Of a stretch of DNA of 64,000 nt, positions 57,361 through 64,000 are shown piece after piece. Numbering within the stretch: position 1 is the first letter of the stretch; each line of letters begins with the position of its first letter. Position numbers and translations under genes: made by a program. The DNA comes from Bacillus testis. GTDB taxonomy: Bacteria > Bacillota > Bacilli > Bacillales > DSM-1321. A model generated the notes under the pieces. The model was given only the letters and a program-made list of their open reading frames with translations, did no database searches and was not told the DNA's origin. Location: contig NZ_LN851186.1 in assembly GCF_001243895.1 (NCBI RefSeq), forward strand, positions 1,633,933 to 1,697,932. The letters run 5' to 3'.

Positions 57361-58674
57361 ATGAGTGATATGACAGTAAATGTAATAGGCGCAGGCCTTG
57401 CAGGCAGCGAGGCAGCCTGGCAGATTGCTAATCGTGGCATAAAAGTAAACCTTTTCGAAATGCGGCCAGTTAAAATGACGCCGGCGCACCACACGGATAA
57501 ATTTGCAGAATTGGTCTGCAGCAATTCATTAAGAGCCAACACGCTGACAAATGCGGTAGGTGTCTTAAAGGAAGAAATGCGCCATTTAAACTCATTGATC
57601 CTGAAAGCGGCAGATGAGAGCTCCGTCCCAGCCGGCGGTGCATTGGCGGTGGATCGCCATGAATTTGCAGGGTATATCACTGAAGCGCTGAAGAACCATG
57701 AGAATGTAACGGTGCTTAACCAAGAGGTAAGCAAACTGCCGGATGGTGTCACTGTTGTTGCGACTGGTCCGCTTACAAGCCCGGATTTATCGGCAAAGAT
57801 TGCTGAATTGACAGGGGAAGATCATTTGTACTTCTATGATGCGGCTGCCCCAATCATTGAAAAGGAAAGCATTGACTTCAGCAAGGTATATGTGAAATCC
57901 CGCTATGACAAAGGGGAAGCCGCATATGTCAATTGCCCGATGACTGAAGAAGAATTCAATGTGTTTTATGATGCGTTGATTTCAGGTGAAACGGTTCCTC
58001 TAAAAGAATTTGAAAAAGAAATCTTCTTCGAAGGCTGTATGCCTGTTGAAGTAATGGCATCAAGAGGTAAAAAAACAATGCTTTTTGGCCCTTTAAAACC
58101 GGTCGGCCTCGAAGATCCGCGCACGGGCAAACGGCCGTATGCAGTTGTCCAATTGCGCCAGGATGACGCTGCAGGAACATTGTATAATATCGTAGGTTTT
58201 CAAACTCATTTAAAATGGGGCGCCCAAAAAGAAGTGATCCGGTTGATTCCTGGCCTGGAAAACGCTGAAATTGTCCGTTACGGAGTTATGCACCGAAATA
58301 CATTCATCAACTCGCCGAATGTTCTTAAGGCCACTTATCAAACAAAAAATAATCCTCATTTATTTTTTGCCGGACAAATGACCGGTGTGGAAGGATACGT
58401 GGAATCAGCAGCATCAGGATTGATCGCTGGGATCAATGCTGCCCATACGATACTCGGCAAAGAAACGGTGGAGTTCCCTGCGGAAACGGCAATCGGCAGT
58501 ATGGCTAAGTACATCACGACAGCGAATCCAAAGAACTTCCAACCGATGAATGCCAATTTTGGTTTATTCCCTGAACTGCCTGAAAAGATTAGAGGCAAAA
58601 AAGAGCGTAATGAAATGCATGCTAAACGAGCATTAGAAACAATTCAGAACTTTGCGAAAAGTTTGAGTTATTAA
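57361..58674 (+). CDS. trmFO: FADH2/folate-dependent tRNA (uracil-54-C5)-methyltransferase TrmFO
   Basis: A 437-aa flavoprotein methylating U54 in tRNA with methylenetetrahydrofolate (formerly Gid). N-terminal FAD loop [21 protein letters not shown], then [20 protein letters not shown], conserved Cys in [18 protein letters not shown], and C-terminal [19 protein letters not shown]. The ATG at 57361 has TTTTGGAGG upstream; the frame is open 30 codons further but without homology. Confidence 0.96.
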   Translation: MSDMTVNVIGAGLAGSEAAWQIANRGIKVNLFEMRPVKMTPAHHTDKFAELVCSNSLRANTLTNAVGVLKEEMRHLNSLILKAADESSVPAGGALAVDRHEFAGYITEALKNHENVTVLNQEVSKLPDGVTVVATGPLTSPDLSAKIAELTGEDHLYFYDAAAPIIEKESIDFSKVYVKSRYDKGEAAYVNCPMTEEEFNVFYDALISGETVPLKEFEKEIFFEGCMPVEVMASRGKKTMLFGPLKPVGLEDPRTGKRPYAVVQLRQDDAAGTLYNIVGFQTHLKWGAQKEVIRLIPGLENAEIVRYGVMHRNTFINSPNVLKATYQTKNNPHLFFAGQMTGVEGYVESAASGLIAGINAAHTILGKETVEFPAETAIGSMAKYITTANPKNFQPMNANFGLFPELPEKIRGKKERNEMHAKRALETIQNFAKSLSY

Positions 58675-58676
58675 TT

Positions 58677-58717
58677 GCGTGGGCTACTGAATTATGTTAC
58701 TATTTAGTAGCCCATGC
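58677..58717 (+). promoter_or_regulatory. hairpin abutting the xerC ribosome-binding site
   Basis: GCGTGGGCTACT (58677-58688) / AGTAGCCCATGC (58706-58717), 12 bp with one G-U pair. The 3' arm ends exactly where the xerC SD (GAGGTG, 58718-58723) starts, and there is no T-run. Confidence 0.55.
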
Positions 58718-58728
58718 GAGGTGATAAA

Positions 58729-59622
58729 ATGCAAGGCTACGATGAAGCAATGCTGTCATTTTTACAATATTTACAGTTAGAAAAAAACTATTCTGATTAT
58801 ACGATTGACTATTATCGCCAAGATATTAACGAGTTTCTCTTGTTCATTTCTGAGCAAGCTATAAATGGATTACATATGGTTTCTTATTTTGATGCACGGC
58901 TGTATTTAACCAAACTGTATAGCAAGAATTTGGCTAAAAAGTCAATTGCGCGGAAGACGTCTTGTTTGCGGAGCTTCTATAAATGGATGATGCGGGAAGA
59001 GATGGTGGACGAAAATCCTTTTACCATGGTTGCCCTTCCAAAGAAAGAACAAAAACTTCCCCAATTCCTTTACGAAGAAGAAATCGTGCAATTGCTTGCT
59101 TCCATTCCTGAAACCACACTTGGACAAAGGAATTTGGCATTAATAGAATTGTTATATGCCACCGGAATGAGGGTGAGTGAGTGCTGTGGGTTACAAATAA
59201 AGGATATCCACTTTGCGCTTGAAACCATCCTTGTTCACGGAAAGGGAAAAAAAGACCGCTATATCCCTTTTGGGAAATATGCAGCCAACGCTTTGCATAA
59301 ATATATGAATGGCGCTCGAAAAGAACTCATGAAAAAAGCAGAGCATGACTATGTGTTCGTGAACTCACGGGGCGAGCCAATAACTCCAAGAGGAATCAGG
59401 CATATTTTAAAACAAACGATCGAGCATGCATGTGTTGACGGAAAACTTTATCCCCATATGCTTCGGCACAGCTTCGCCACCCATCTCCTGAACAATGGAG
59501 CAGACATGCGTTCTGTCCAAGAGCTTTTGGGGCATGAAAATCTGTCTTCCACACAGATCTACACCCATATTACGAAAGATCAGCTGCAAAAAGTATATCA
59601 ATCTTCACATCCGCGGGCTTAA
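58729..59622 (+). CDS. xerC: tyrosine recombinase XerC (CodV)
   Basis: A 297-aa recombinase that with XerD/RipX resolves chromosome dimers at dif. N-terminal SAM-like core-binding domain (1-100); catalytic residues Arg148 (YATGMRVSE), Lys172 ([11 protein letters not shown]), His243 and Arg246 ([11 protein letters not shown]), His269 (LLGHENLSS) and Tyr278 (IYTHI) are all present. The ATG at 58729 follows GAGGTG; the earlier ATG at 58714 lies in a hairpin arm. First gene of the xerC-hslVU-codY set. Confidence 0.95.
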   Translation: MQGYDEAMLSFLQYLQLEKNYSDYTIDYYRQDINEFLLFISEQAINGLHMVSYFDARLYLTKLYSKNLAKKSIARKTSCLRSFYKWMMREEMVDENPFTMVALPKKEQKLPQFLYEEEIVQLLASIPETTLGQRNLALIELLYATGMRVSECCGLQIKDIHFALETILVHGKGKKDRYIPFGKYAANALHKYMNGARKELMKKAEHDYVFVNSRGEPITPRGIRHILKQTIEHACVDGKLYPHMLRHSFATHLLNNGADMRSVQELLGHENLSSTQIYTHITKDQLQKVYQSSHPRA

Positions 59623-59647
59623 TGCCTGTTTTGAAAGGAGAAATACC

Positions 59648-60190
59648 ATGGGAAATTTTCATGCAACTACTATTTTTGCCATTAGACACAAAGGGCAATG
59701 TGCCATGTCGGGTGACGGCCAAGTCACTCTAGGAAATCAGATTGTAATGAAACACACAGCGAGAAAAGTCAGAAGATTATTCAGAGGGAAGGTTCTTGCG
59801 GGCTTTGCGGGTTCAGTAGCCGATGCATTCACTCTTTCTGAAATGTTCGAAGGGAAACTTGAAGAGTATAACGGTAATCTGCAGCGTGCGGCTGTCGAGC
59901 TTGCCAAGCAATGGCGCGGCGATAAAATGTTAAGACAGCTAGAAGCGATGCTGATCGTCATGGATAAGGACAGTTTATTATTAGTATCAGGAACTGGCGA
60001 AGTCATAGAGCCTGATGATGGCATGCTGGCGATCGGTTCAGGCGGAAGTTATGCGTTAAGTGCTGGCAGAGCGTTGAAAAGATATTCCGGGGATCATTTA
60101 TCCGCAAGAGAAATCGCACATGCTTCTTTAGAGATTGCCGGCGAGATCTGCGTTTTTACGAACTCCAATATTATAATTGAAGAATTATAA
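59648..60190 (+). CDS. hslV: ATP-dependent protease peptidase subunit HslV (ClpQ)
   Basis: A 180-aa proteasome-like Ntn hydrolase forming the HslV double hexamer. It starts [43 protein letters not shown] and [23 protein letters not shown] follow, with [21 protein letters not shown]. The catalytic nucleophile is N-terminal after processing; residue 2 is Gly, so the likely site is Thr7 (aligned to mature E. coli Thr1) after removal of MGNFHA. SD AAAGGAG. Sixteen nt to hslU. Confidence 0.95.
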   Translation: MGNFHATTIFAIRHKGQCAMSGDGQVTLGNQIVMKHTARKVRRLFRGKVLAGFAGSVADAFTLSEMFEGKLEEYNGNLQRAAVELAKQWRGDKMLRQLEAMLIVMDKDSLLLVSGTGEVIEPDDGMLAIGSGGSYALSAGRALKRYSGDHLSAREIAHASLEIAGEICVFTNSNIIIEEL

Positions 60191-60205
60191 AAAAAGGTGG
60201 CCACT

Positions 60206-61624
60206 ATGATGAAGATTAACCGTGAAAATCTAACGCCAAGACAGATTGTCGATAAACTGAACCAATATATTGTCGGGCAAAATGATGCCAAACGCGCTGT
60301 AGCGATTGCTCTGCGGAACCGCTATAGACGAAGCATGCTCCCAGAGAGCCTGCGGGAAGAAGTAGTTCCAAAAAATATTTTGATGATCGGCCCTACGGGA
60401 GTCGGTAAAACCGAAATCGCCAGAAGAATTGCGAAGTTGGTAGCTGCACCTTTCGTAAAAGTAGAAGCGACCAAGTTCACCGAGGTTGGTTACGTGGGAA
60501 GAGATGTGGAATCGATGGTTAGAGACCTGATGGAAACATCGATTCGGATCGTTAAAGAAGAAAAAATGCAGAGTGTTAAGGACTTGGCTGAAAAGAATGC
60601 CAATAATAGATTGGTGGAATTGTTGGTGCCATCTGCGAAGAAATCGGCTTCTTTCAAAAATCCACTTGAAATGTTCTTCGGCGGAGCTGCTGAAACAGAT
60701 GAAAGCAAAGACGACACATCAACAGCGGAAGAAGCCAGCAAGAAGGAAAAACGTGAAGCCGTCAAGCGTGACCTGGATGCTGGAAAGCTTGAAGAAGTGT
60801 ACGTGACTGTTGAGGTGGAAGAACAGCCGCCATCCATGTTCGACATGCTGCAAGGTTCCGGTATGGAACAGATGGGCATGAATATGCAGGATGCTTTCAG
60901 TAGCCTGATGCCCAAAAAACGGAAAAAGCGTAAACTGACTGTTTCAGAAGCGCGGAAAGTCCTTACGAACGAAGAAGCATCCAAGTTGATCGATATGGAC
61001 GAAGTCACTCAGGAAGCGGTTGTCAAGGCGGAACAAACGGGCATTATCTTTATTGATGAAATTGATAAGATTGCCAGCAAGTCTTCAGGCGGTTCATCTG
61101 CGGATGTATCGCGTGAAGGTGTGCAAAGAGATATTCTGCCGATTGTTGAAGGCTCTACAGTAGTTACAAAATATGGACCGGTAAAAACAGACCATATGCT
61201 GTTTATTGCGGCCGGAGCATTCCATATCGCCAAGCCTTCCGACCTGATCCCTGAGCTGCAGGGGCGCTTCCCAATCCGCGTTGAGTTGCAAAAGCTGACA
61301 GTAGAGGATTTTCAGCGTATTCTTCATGAGCCAGACCACGCTCTTTTGAAACAATATGAAGCTTTATTAGAAACAGAAGGTATACAAATAGAATTTTCTG
61401 ACGATGCTATTCGTAAGATTGCGGAAGTAGCGTATGAAGTGAACCAAAATACAGATAATATAGGTGCTCGCAGATTGCACACCATTCTGGAAAAACTGTT
61501 GGAAGATCTTTCTTTCGAGGCTCCTGATATCACGATGGAGAAAATCGTGATTACACCTCAATATGTGGAGGGAAAACTAGGAACCATTTCGAAGAATAAA
61601 GATCTCAGCCAATTTATCCTTTAA
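60206..61624 (+). CDS. hslU: HslU (ClpY) AAA+ unfoldase
   Basis: A 472-aa ATPase partner of Hsl[32 protein letters not shown] at the start, Walker [14 protein letters not shown], an I-domain insertion (about 110-240, including a charged low-complexity [18 protein letters not shown]), Walker [12 protein letters not shown], and a C-terminal sensor-2 domain with [22 protein letters not shown]. The C-terminus ends SQFIL, the leucine tail that docks in HslV. Start at one of two tandem ATGs after AAAAAGGTGG. Confidence 0.96.
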   Translation: MMKINRENLTPRQIVDKLNQYIVGQNDAKRAVAIALRNRYRRSMLPESLREEVVPKNILMIGPTGVGKTEIARRIAKLVAAPFVKVEATKFTEVGYVGRDVESMVRDLMETSIRIVKEEKMQSVKDLAEKNANNRLVELLVPSAKKSASFKNPLEMFFGGAAETDESKDDTSTAEEASKKEKREAVKRDLDAGKLEEVYVTVEVEEQPPSMFDMLQGSGMEQMGMNMQDAFSSLMPKKRKKRKLTVSEARKVLTNEEASKLIDMDEVTQEAVVKAEQTGIIFIDEIDKIASKSSGGSSADVSREGVQRDILPIVEGSTVVTKYGPVKTDHMLFIAAGAFHIAKPSDLIPELQGRFPIRVELQKLTVEDFQRILHEPDHALLKQYEALLETEGIQIEFSDDAIRKIAEVAYEVNQNTDNIGARRLHTILEKLLEDLSFEAPDITMEKIVITPQYVEGKLGTISKNKDLSQFIL

Positions 61625-61766
61625 TGCAGTCCAGAGATTCAACCTGCCAGCTTATCTAACCAGTTTTCGATTATAGTTCACAAAACGTTATTTTCAAGTG
61701 ATAGATCAAGCAAATATAGAATTACACATAAAATTTAATATGGCACCAATTAGGAGGAACTTTTTC

Positions 61767-62546
61767 ATGAATTTACTTGAAAAAACTAGAAAGATTAATG
61801 CAATGCTTCAAAATGCAGCTGGAAAGCCGGTAAACTTCAAAGAAATGGCAGAAAGCTTAAGTGAAGTAATCGATTCCAATGTATATGTAGTAAGCAGAAG
61901 AGGAAAGCTGCTTGGCGTTGCGATCAACCAACAAATTGAAAATGAACGTATGAAGAAAATGTTTGAAGACCGCCAATTCCCGGAAGAATACACAAACAGC
62001 TTGTTCAATCTGCAAGTTACTTCTTCCAATTTAGGAGTAGACAGTGAATACACTGCCTTCCCAGTAGAAAACAAAGATTTATTCGTGAACGGGCTTACAA
62101 CGATTGTTCCGATTATCGGAGGCGGCGAAAGATTGGGAACACTAATCTTGGCCCGACTTGAAGAAAAATTCCAAGACGATGATTTAATCTTGGCTGAATA
62201 TGGCGCAACCGTAGTAGGGATGGAAATCCTTCGCGAAAAAGCAGAAGAAATTGAAGGAGAAGCGAGAAGCAAAGCCGTGGTTCAAATGGCCATTTCTTCT
62301 TTGTCCTACAGCGAGCTAGAAGCAATCGAGCATATCTTCGAAGAGTTAAACGGCCACGAAGGATTGTTGGTTGCATCTAAAATTGCAGACCGTGTCGGCA
62401 TTACCCGCTCTGTAATTGTCAATGCGCTTCGTAAGCTGGAGAGCGCTGGCGTGATCGAATCCCGTTCTCTTGGAATGAAAGGAACATACATCAAAGTATT
62501 GAACAATAAATTCCTTGTCGAATTAGAAAAATTGAAAAACCATTAA
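61767..62546 (+). CDS. codY: GTP/branched-chain amino acid-responsive global regulator CodY
   Basis: A 259-aa CodY. N-terminal GAF domain (1-155) that binds Ile/Leu/Val ([47 protein letters not shown]), long linker helix, and C-terminal winged HTH (about 200-245, [34 protein letters not shown]). It controls nutrient-limitation genes; in B. subtilis it also represses the fla/che promoter located just downstream. ATG at 61767 with AGGAGGAA upstream; 142 nt after hslU with no clear separate promoter. Confidence 0.97.
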   Translation: MNLLEKTRKINAMLQNAAGKPVNFKEMAESLSEVIDSNVYVVSRRGKLLGVAINQQIENERMKKMFEDRQFPEEYTNSLFNLQVTSSNLGVDSEYTAFPVENKDLFVNGLTTIVPIIGGGERLGTLILARLEEKFQDDDLILAEYGATVVGMEILREKAEEIEGEARSKAVVQMAISSLSYSELEAIEHIFEELNGHEGLLVASKIADRVGITRSVIVNALRKLESAGVIESRSLGMKGTYIKVLNNKFLVELEKLKNH

Positions 62547-62550
62547 TTTT

Positions 62551-62586
62551 AAATAAGCCAGCCATTACAATATGGCTGGCTTATTT
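62551..62586 (+). terminator. terminator after codY
   Basis: Perfect 15-bp stem AAATAAGCCAGCCAT (62551-62565) / ATGGCTGGCTTATTT (62572-62586), loop TACAAT. The T-run is interrupted. Confidence 0.75.
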
Positions 62587-62631
62587 ATGAAATATCACGC
62601 TCGGACGTGCAACTGAATTATTAATATGTCT

Positions 62632-62670
62632 AAAACCCTAAAATTTTTTGAGAATTTTAGGGTTTTTTTT
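62632..62670 (+). terminator. second terminator before the flagellar operon
   Basis: 14-bp stem AAAACCCTAAAATT (62632-62645) / AATTTTAGGGTTTT (62653-62666), then TTTT. Strong insulation between codY and flgB. Confidence 0.85.
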
Positions 62671-63129
62671 GAGGAAAAATTCCTAAAAAATAAGTCTTAT
62701 TGACTATTGAAATGGTGAATTTTTTCACTCGGAAAAAAGGAAAAAAGTCGATTTTTCTTAATAATCGCTTGTTTTAACTGGATTCCAAATAAAAAATTCC
62801 AATATAAGGATAAATTATAGTTTTTTTGATAAATTGCATATCTTTTGCTTAAAAAGCTATATATGTCTAAAATAGGTAAATAGTAGGCGTTTTTTTTTGC
62901 TTATTTTCATTATTATGTATATATCAGCAAAATTAGACAATCAAGACCTATTATATAAGTCCCTTAAACAATAAAGTATATTTATGTCAATATTAAGGAA
63001 TATTGTCAGCGCATCTTTATTATTGCCCTTTTTTTATGTAATTTGTATATATGGTTATATATTACAAAAATGTATATTAAAGTACAGTGGGATGATGACA
63101 ATTAGTAAATGAATAGAAAGGTGAAAAGT

Positions 63130-63522
63130 ATGTCGATTTTTTCGGGCACTATTGCACATTTGGAAAATGCATTGAATTATGCAAGCACTAAGCAAAAAGT
63201 CATTTCTGACAATTTGGCAAATGCAGATACACCCAATTTTAAAGCAAAAAGCGTTTCTTTTAAAAAAATGCTTGATACAGAAATGGATTCGTTCTCTACC
63301 AATAAAAGTGATGCCAGGCATTTTGATTTATCCAACGATGGCCAATCGATGCCCGGTGTTTATGTGAAGGGGAATATATCCTATAACAATAACGGCAATT
63401 CCGTTGATGCTGATAAAGAAATGAGCGATATGGCAGAGAATCAAATTTACTATAACGCTTTGATCGACCGGATGAATGGCAAGTTAAAATCGTTGGAAAA
63501 TGTCATAAGGGGAGGCAAATAA
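63130..63522 (+). CDS. flgB: flagellar basal-body rod protein FlgB
   Basis: A 130-aa proximal rod protein, first gene of the fla/che operon. N-terminal D0 helix with HLENALNYASTKQKVISDNLANADTPNFKAK (rod-family ANxxTPxFK signature); C-terminal helix MSDMAENQIYYNALIDRMNGKLKSLENVI. ATG at 63130 after AGAAAGGTGA. Shares one base with flgC. Confidence 0.96.
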   Translation: MSIFSGTIAHLENALNYASTKQKVISDNLANADTPNFKAKSVSFKKMLDTEMDSFSTNKSDARHFDLSNDGQSMPGVYVKGNISYNNNGNSVDADKEMSDMAENQIYYNALIDRMNGKLKSLENVIRGGK

Positions 63523-63971
63523 TGATGGGGATGTTTGACAGCATGCACAGTACAGCCTCTGCATTGACGGCCCAAAGGCTGCGTATGGACGTTATTTCGA
63601 GCAACATGGCCAATGTCGATTCGACCAGAGGCAAGTATGTAGATGGCAAATGGCAGCCATACCAGCGTAAATCTGTTGTTTTCCAACCAGGGAACGCTTC
63701 ATTTTCTTCTTATCTGAATAAAGCGATGGGTTCGGGTGCTGGACAAGGAGTGAAAGTAACAAAGGTCATTGAAGATCAATCTCCTTCCAAGCTGGTGTAT
63801 GACCCTGATCACATAGATGCCGATGAAAATGGGTATGTGCATATGCCCAATGTTGATCCGTTGAGGGAAATGGTGGATTTAATGAGTGCGACACGCTCAT
63901 ACGAAGCGAATGTGACAGTCTTCAATGCATCCAAAAGCATGATGATGAAGGCTCTTGAAATAGGCAAGTAG
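63522..63971 (+). CDS. flgC: flagellar basal-body rod protein FlgC
   Basis: A 149-aa rod protein: STASALTAQRLRMDVISSNMANVDSTRGKYVDGKWQPYQRK at the N-terminus and YVHMPNVDPLREMVDLMSATRSYEANVTVFNASKSMMMKALEIGK at the C-terminus, the coiled D0 helices of rod proteins. Several tandem ATGs are possible; 63522 follows GGGGAGGC and overlaps the flgB stop. Confidence 0.95.
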   Translation: MMGMFDSMHSTASALTAQRLRMDVISSNMANVDSTRGKYVDGKWQPYQRKSVVFQPGNASFSSYLNKAMGSGAGQGVKVTKVIEDQSPSKLVYDPDHIDADENGYVHMPNVDPLREMVDLMSATRSYEANVTVFNASKSMMMKALEIGK

Positions 63972-63987
63972 ATAGGAGAATGAAAGA

Positions 63988-64000
63988 ATGGCTATATCAG
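63988..64000 (+). CDS. fliE: start of the next flagellar gene, probably fliE (cut by window edge)
   Basis: Only MAIS is visible, starting at an ATG 9 nt after AGGAG (63974-63978). A nearer ATG at 63980 is too close to the SD. fliE follows flgC in Bacillus, so the name is from gene order only. Confidence 0.45.

Larger units (their letters stand above)
62547..63129. other. AT-rich control region of the fla/che operon
   Basis: About 580 nt with no ORF. After two terminators the sequence is very AT-rich, with an 11-bp direct repeat TATGTCTAAAA (62625-62635 and 62862-62872) and a CAATATT/AATATTG dyad (62988-63005). A fla/che promoter is expected here by synteny, but no convincing sigma-A pair and no sigma-D (GCCGATAT) element was found. 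Confidence 0.5.

Noticed and set aside
62672..63129. Sigma-D promoter for the flagellar operon
   Set aside because: No TAAA-N15-GCCGATAT-like element on the plus strand.

Overview
The window is core chromosome of an endospore-forming Bacillaceae (Firmicutes) of moderate GC. The gene order is the classic Bacillus yloA-to-fla/che backbone: rqcH, yloB, yloC-remA-gmk-rpoZ, coaBC-priA-def-fmt-rsmB-rlmN-prpC-prkC-rsgA-rpe-thiN, spoVM, rpmB, yloU-fakA, sdaAB-sdaAA-recG, fapR-plsX-fabD-fabG-acp, rnc-smc-ftsY, ylxM-ffh-rpsP-khpA-ylqD-rimM-trmD-rplS, sipS-rbgA, rnhB-ylqG-ylqH, sucCD, dprA, topA, trmFO-xerC-hslV-hslU-codY, flgB-flgC. A 26-codon spoVM marks a sporulating lineage. The species was not identified. 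Almost everything is on the + strand; the exceptions are a partial acetyltransferase gene, rqcH and rpmB.

Region by region: 1-2.3 kb is minus-strand (GNAT fragment, rqcH). 2.3-5 kb is a P-type Ca2+ ATPase. 5.2-20.1 kb is a tightly packed housekeeping run: nucleotide and CoA synthesis, primosome, initiator-tRNA formylation and deformylation, rRNA methylation, the PrpC/PrkC signalling pair, RsgA, Rpe and ThiN, with many 4-nt or short overlaps. 20.2-23.2 kb holds spoVM, rpmB (reverse), Asp23-like YloU and fatty-acid kinase FakA. 23.4-27.1 kb is serine dehydratase plus RecG. 27.2-30.9 kb is the FapR-controlled phospholipid/fatty-acid operon with a visible FapR box. 31.2-43.1 kb is RNase III, SMC, the SRP pathway and ribosome/tRNA maturation. 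43.2-46.3 kb is rnhB plus two genes whose ends resemble FliK and FlhB C-termini.

46.3-50.8 kb is the main accessory feature: a murR-murQ-murP-mupG cassette for recovering MurNAc-containing muropeptide sugar, lying between ylqH and sucC, which are adjacent in B. subtilis. It has a RpiR-type palindrome in its promoter, a cre-like site and a 15-codon upstream ORF overlapping the murQ start. sucCD follows with its own promoter and a cre-like box whose 15-base core is identical to the one at murQ.

51-64 kb returns to the backbone: succinyl-CoA synthetase, DprA, TopA, TrmFO, XerC, HslVU, CodY, then a long AT-rich control region in front of the flagellar operon, which runs off the right edge at fliE.

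No CRISPR array, insertion sequence, prophage, tRNA or rRNA was seen. The points most worth checking are the YlqG/YlqH pair, the murQ leader, the long inverted repeat in front of rnc, and the non-canonical HslV N-terminus.
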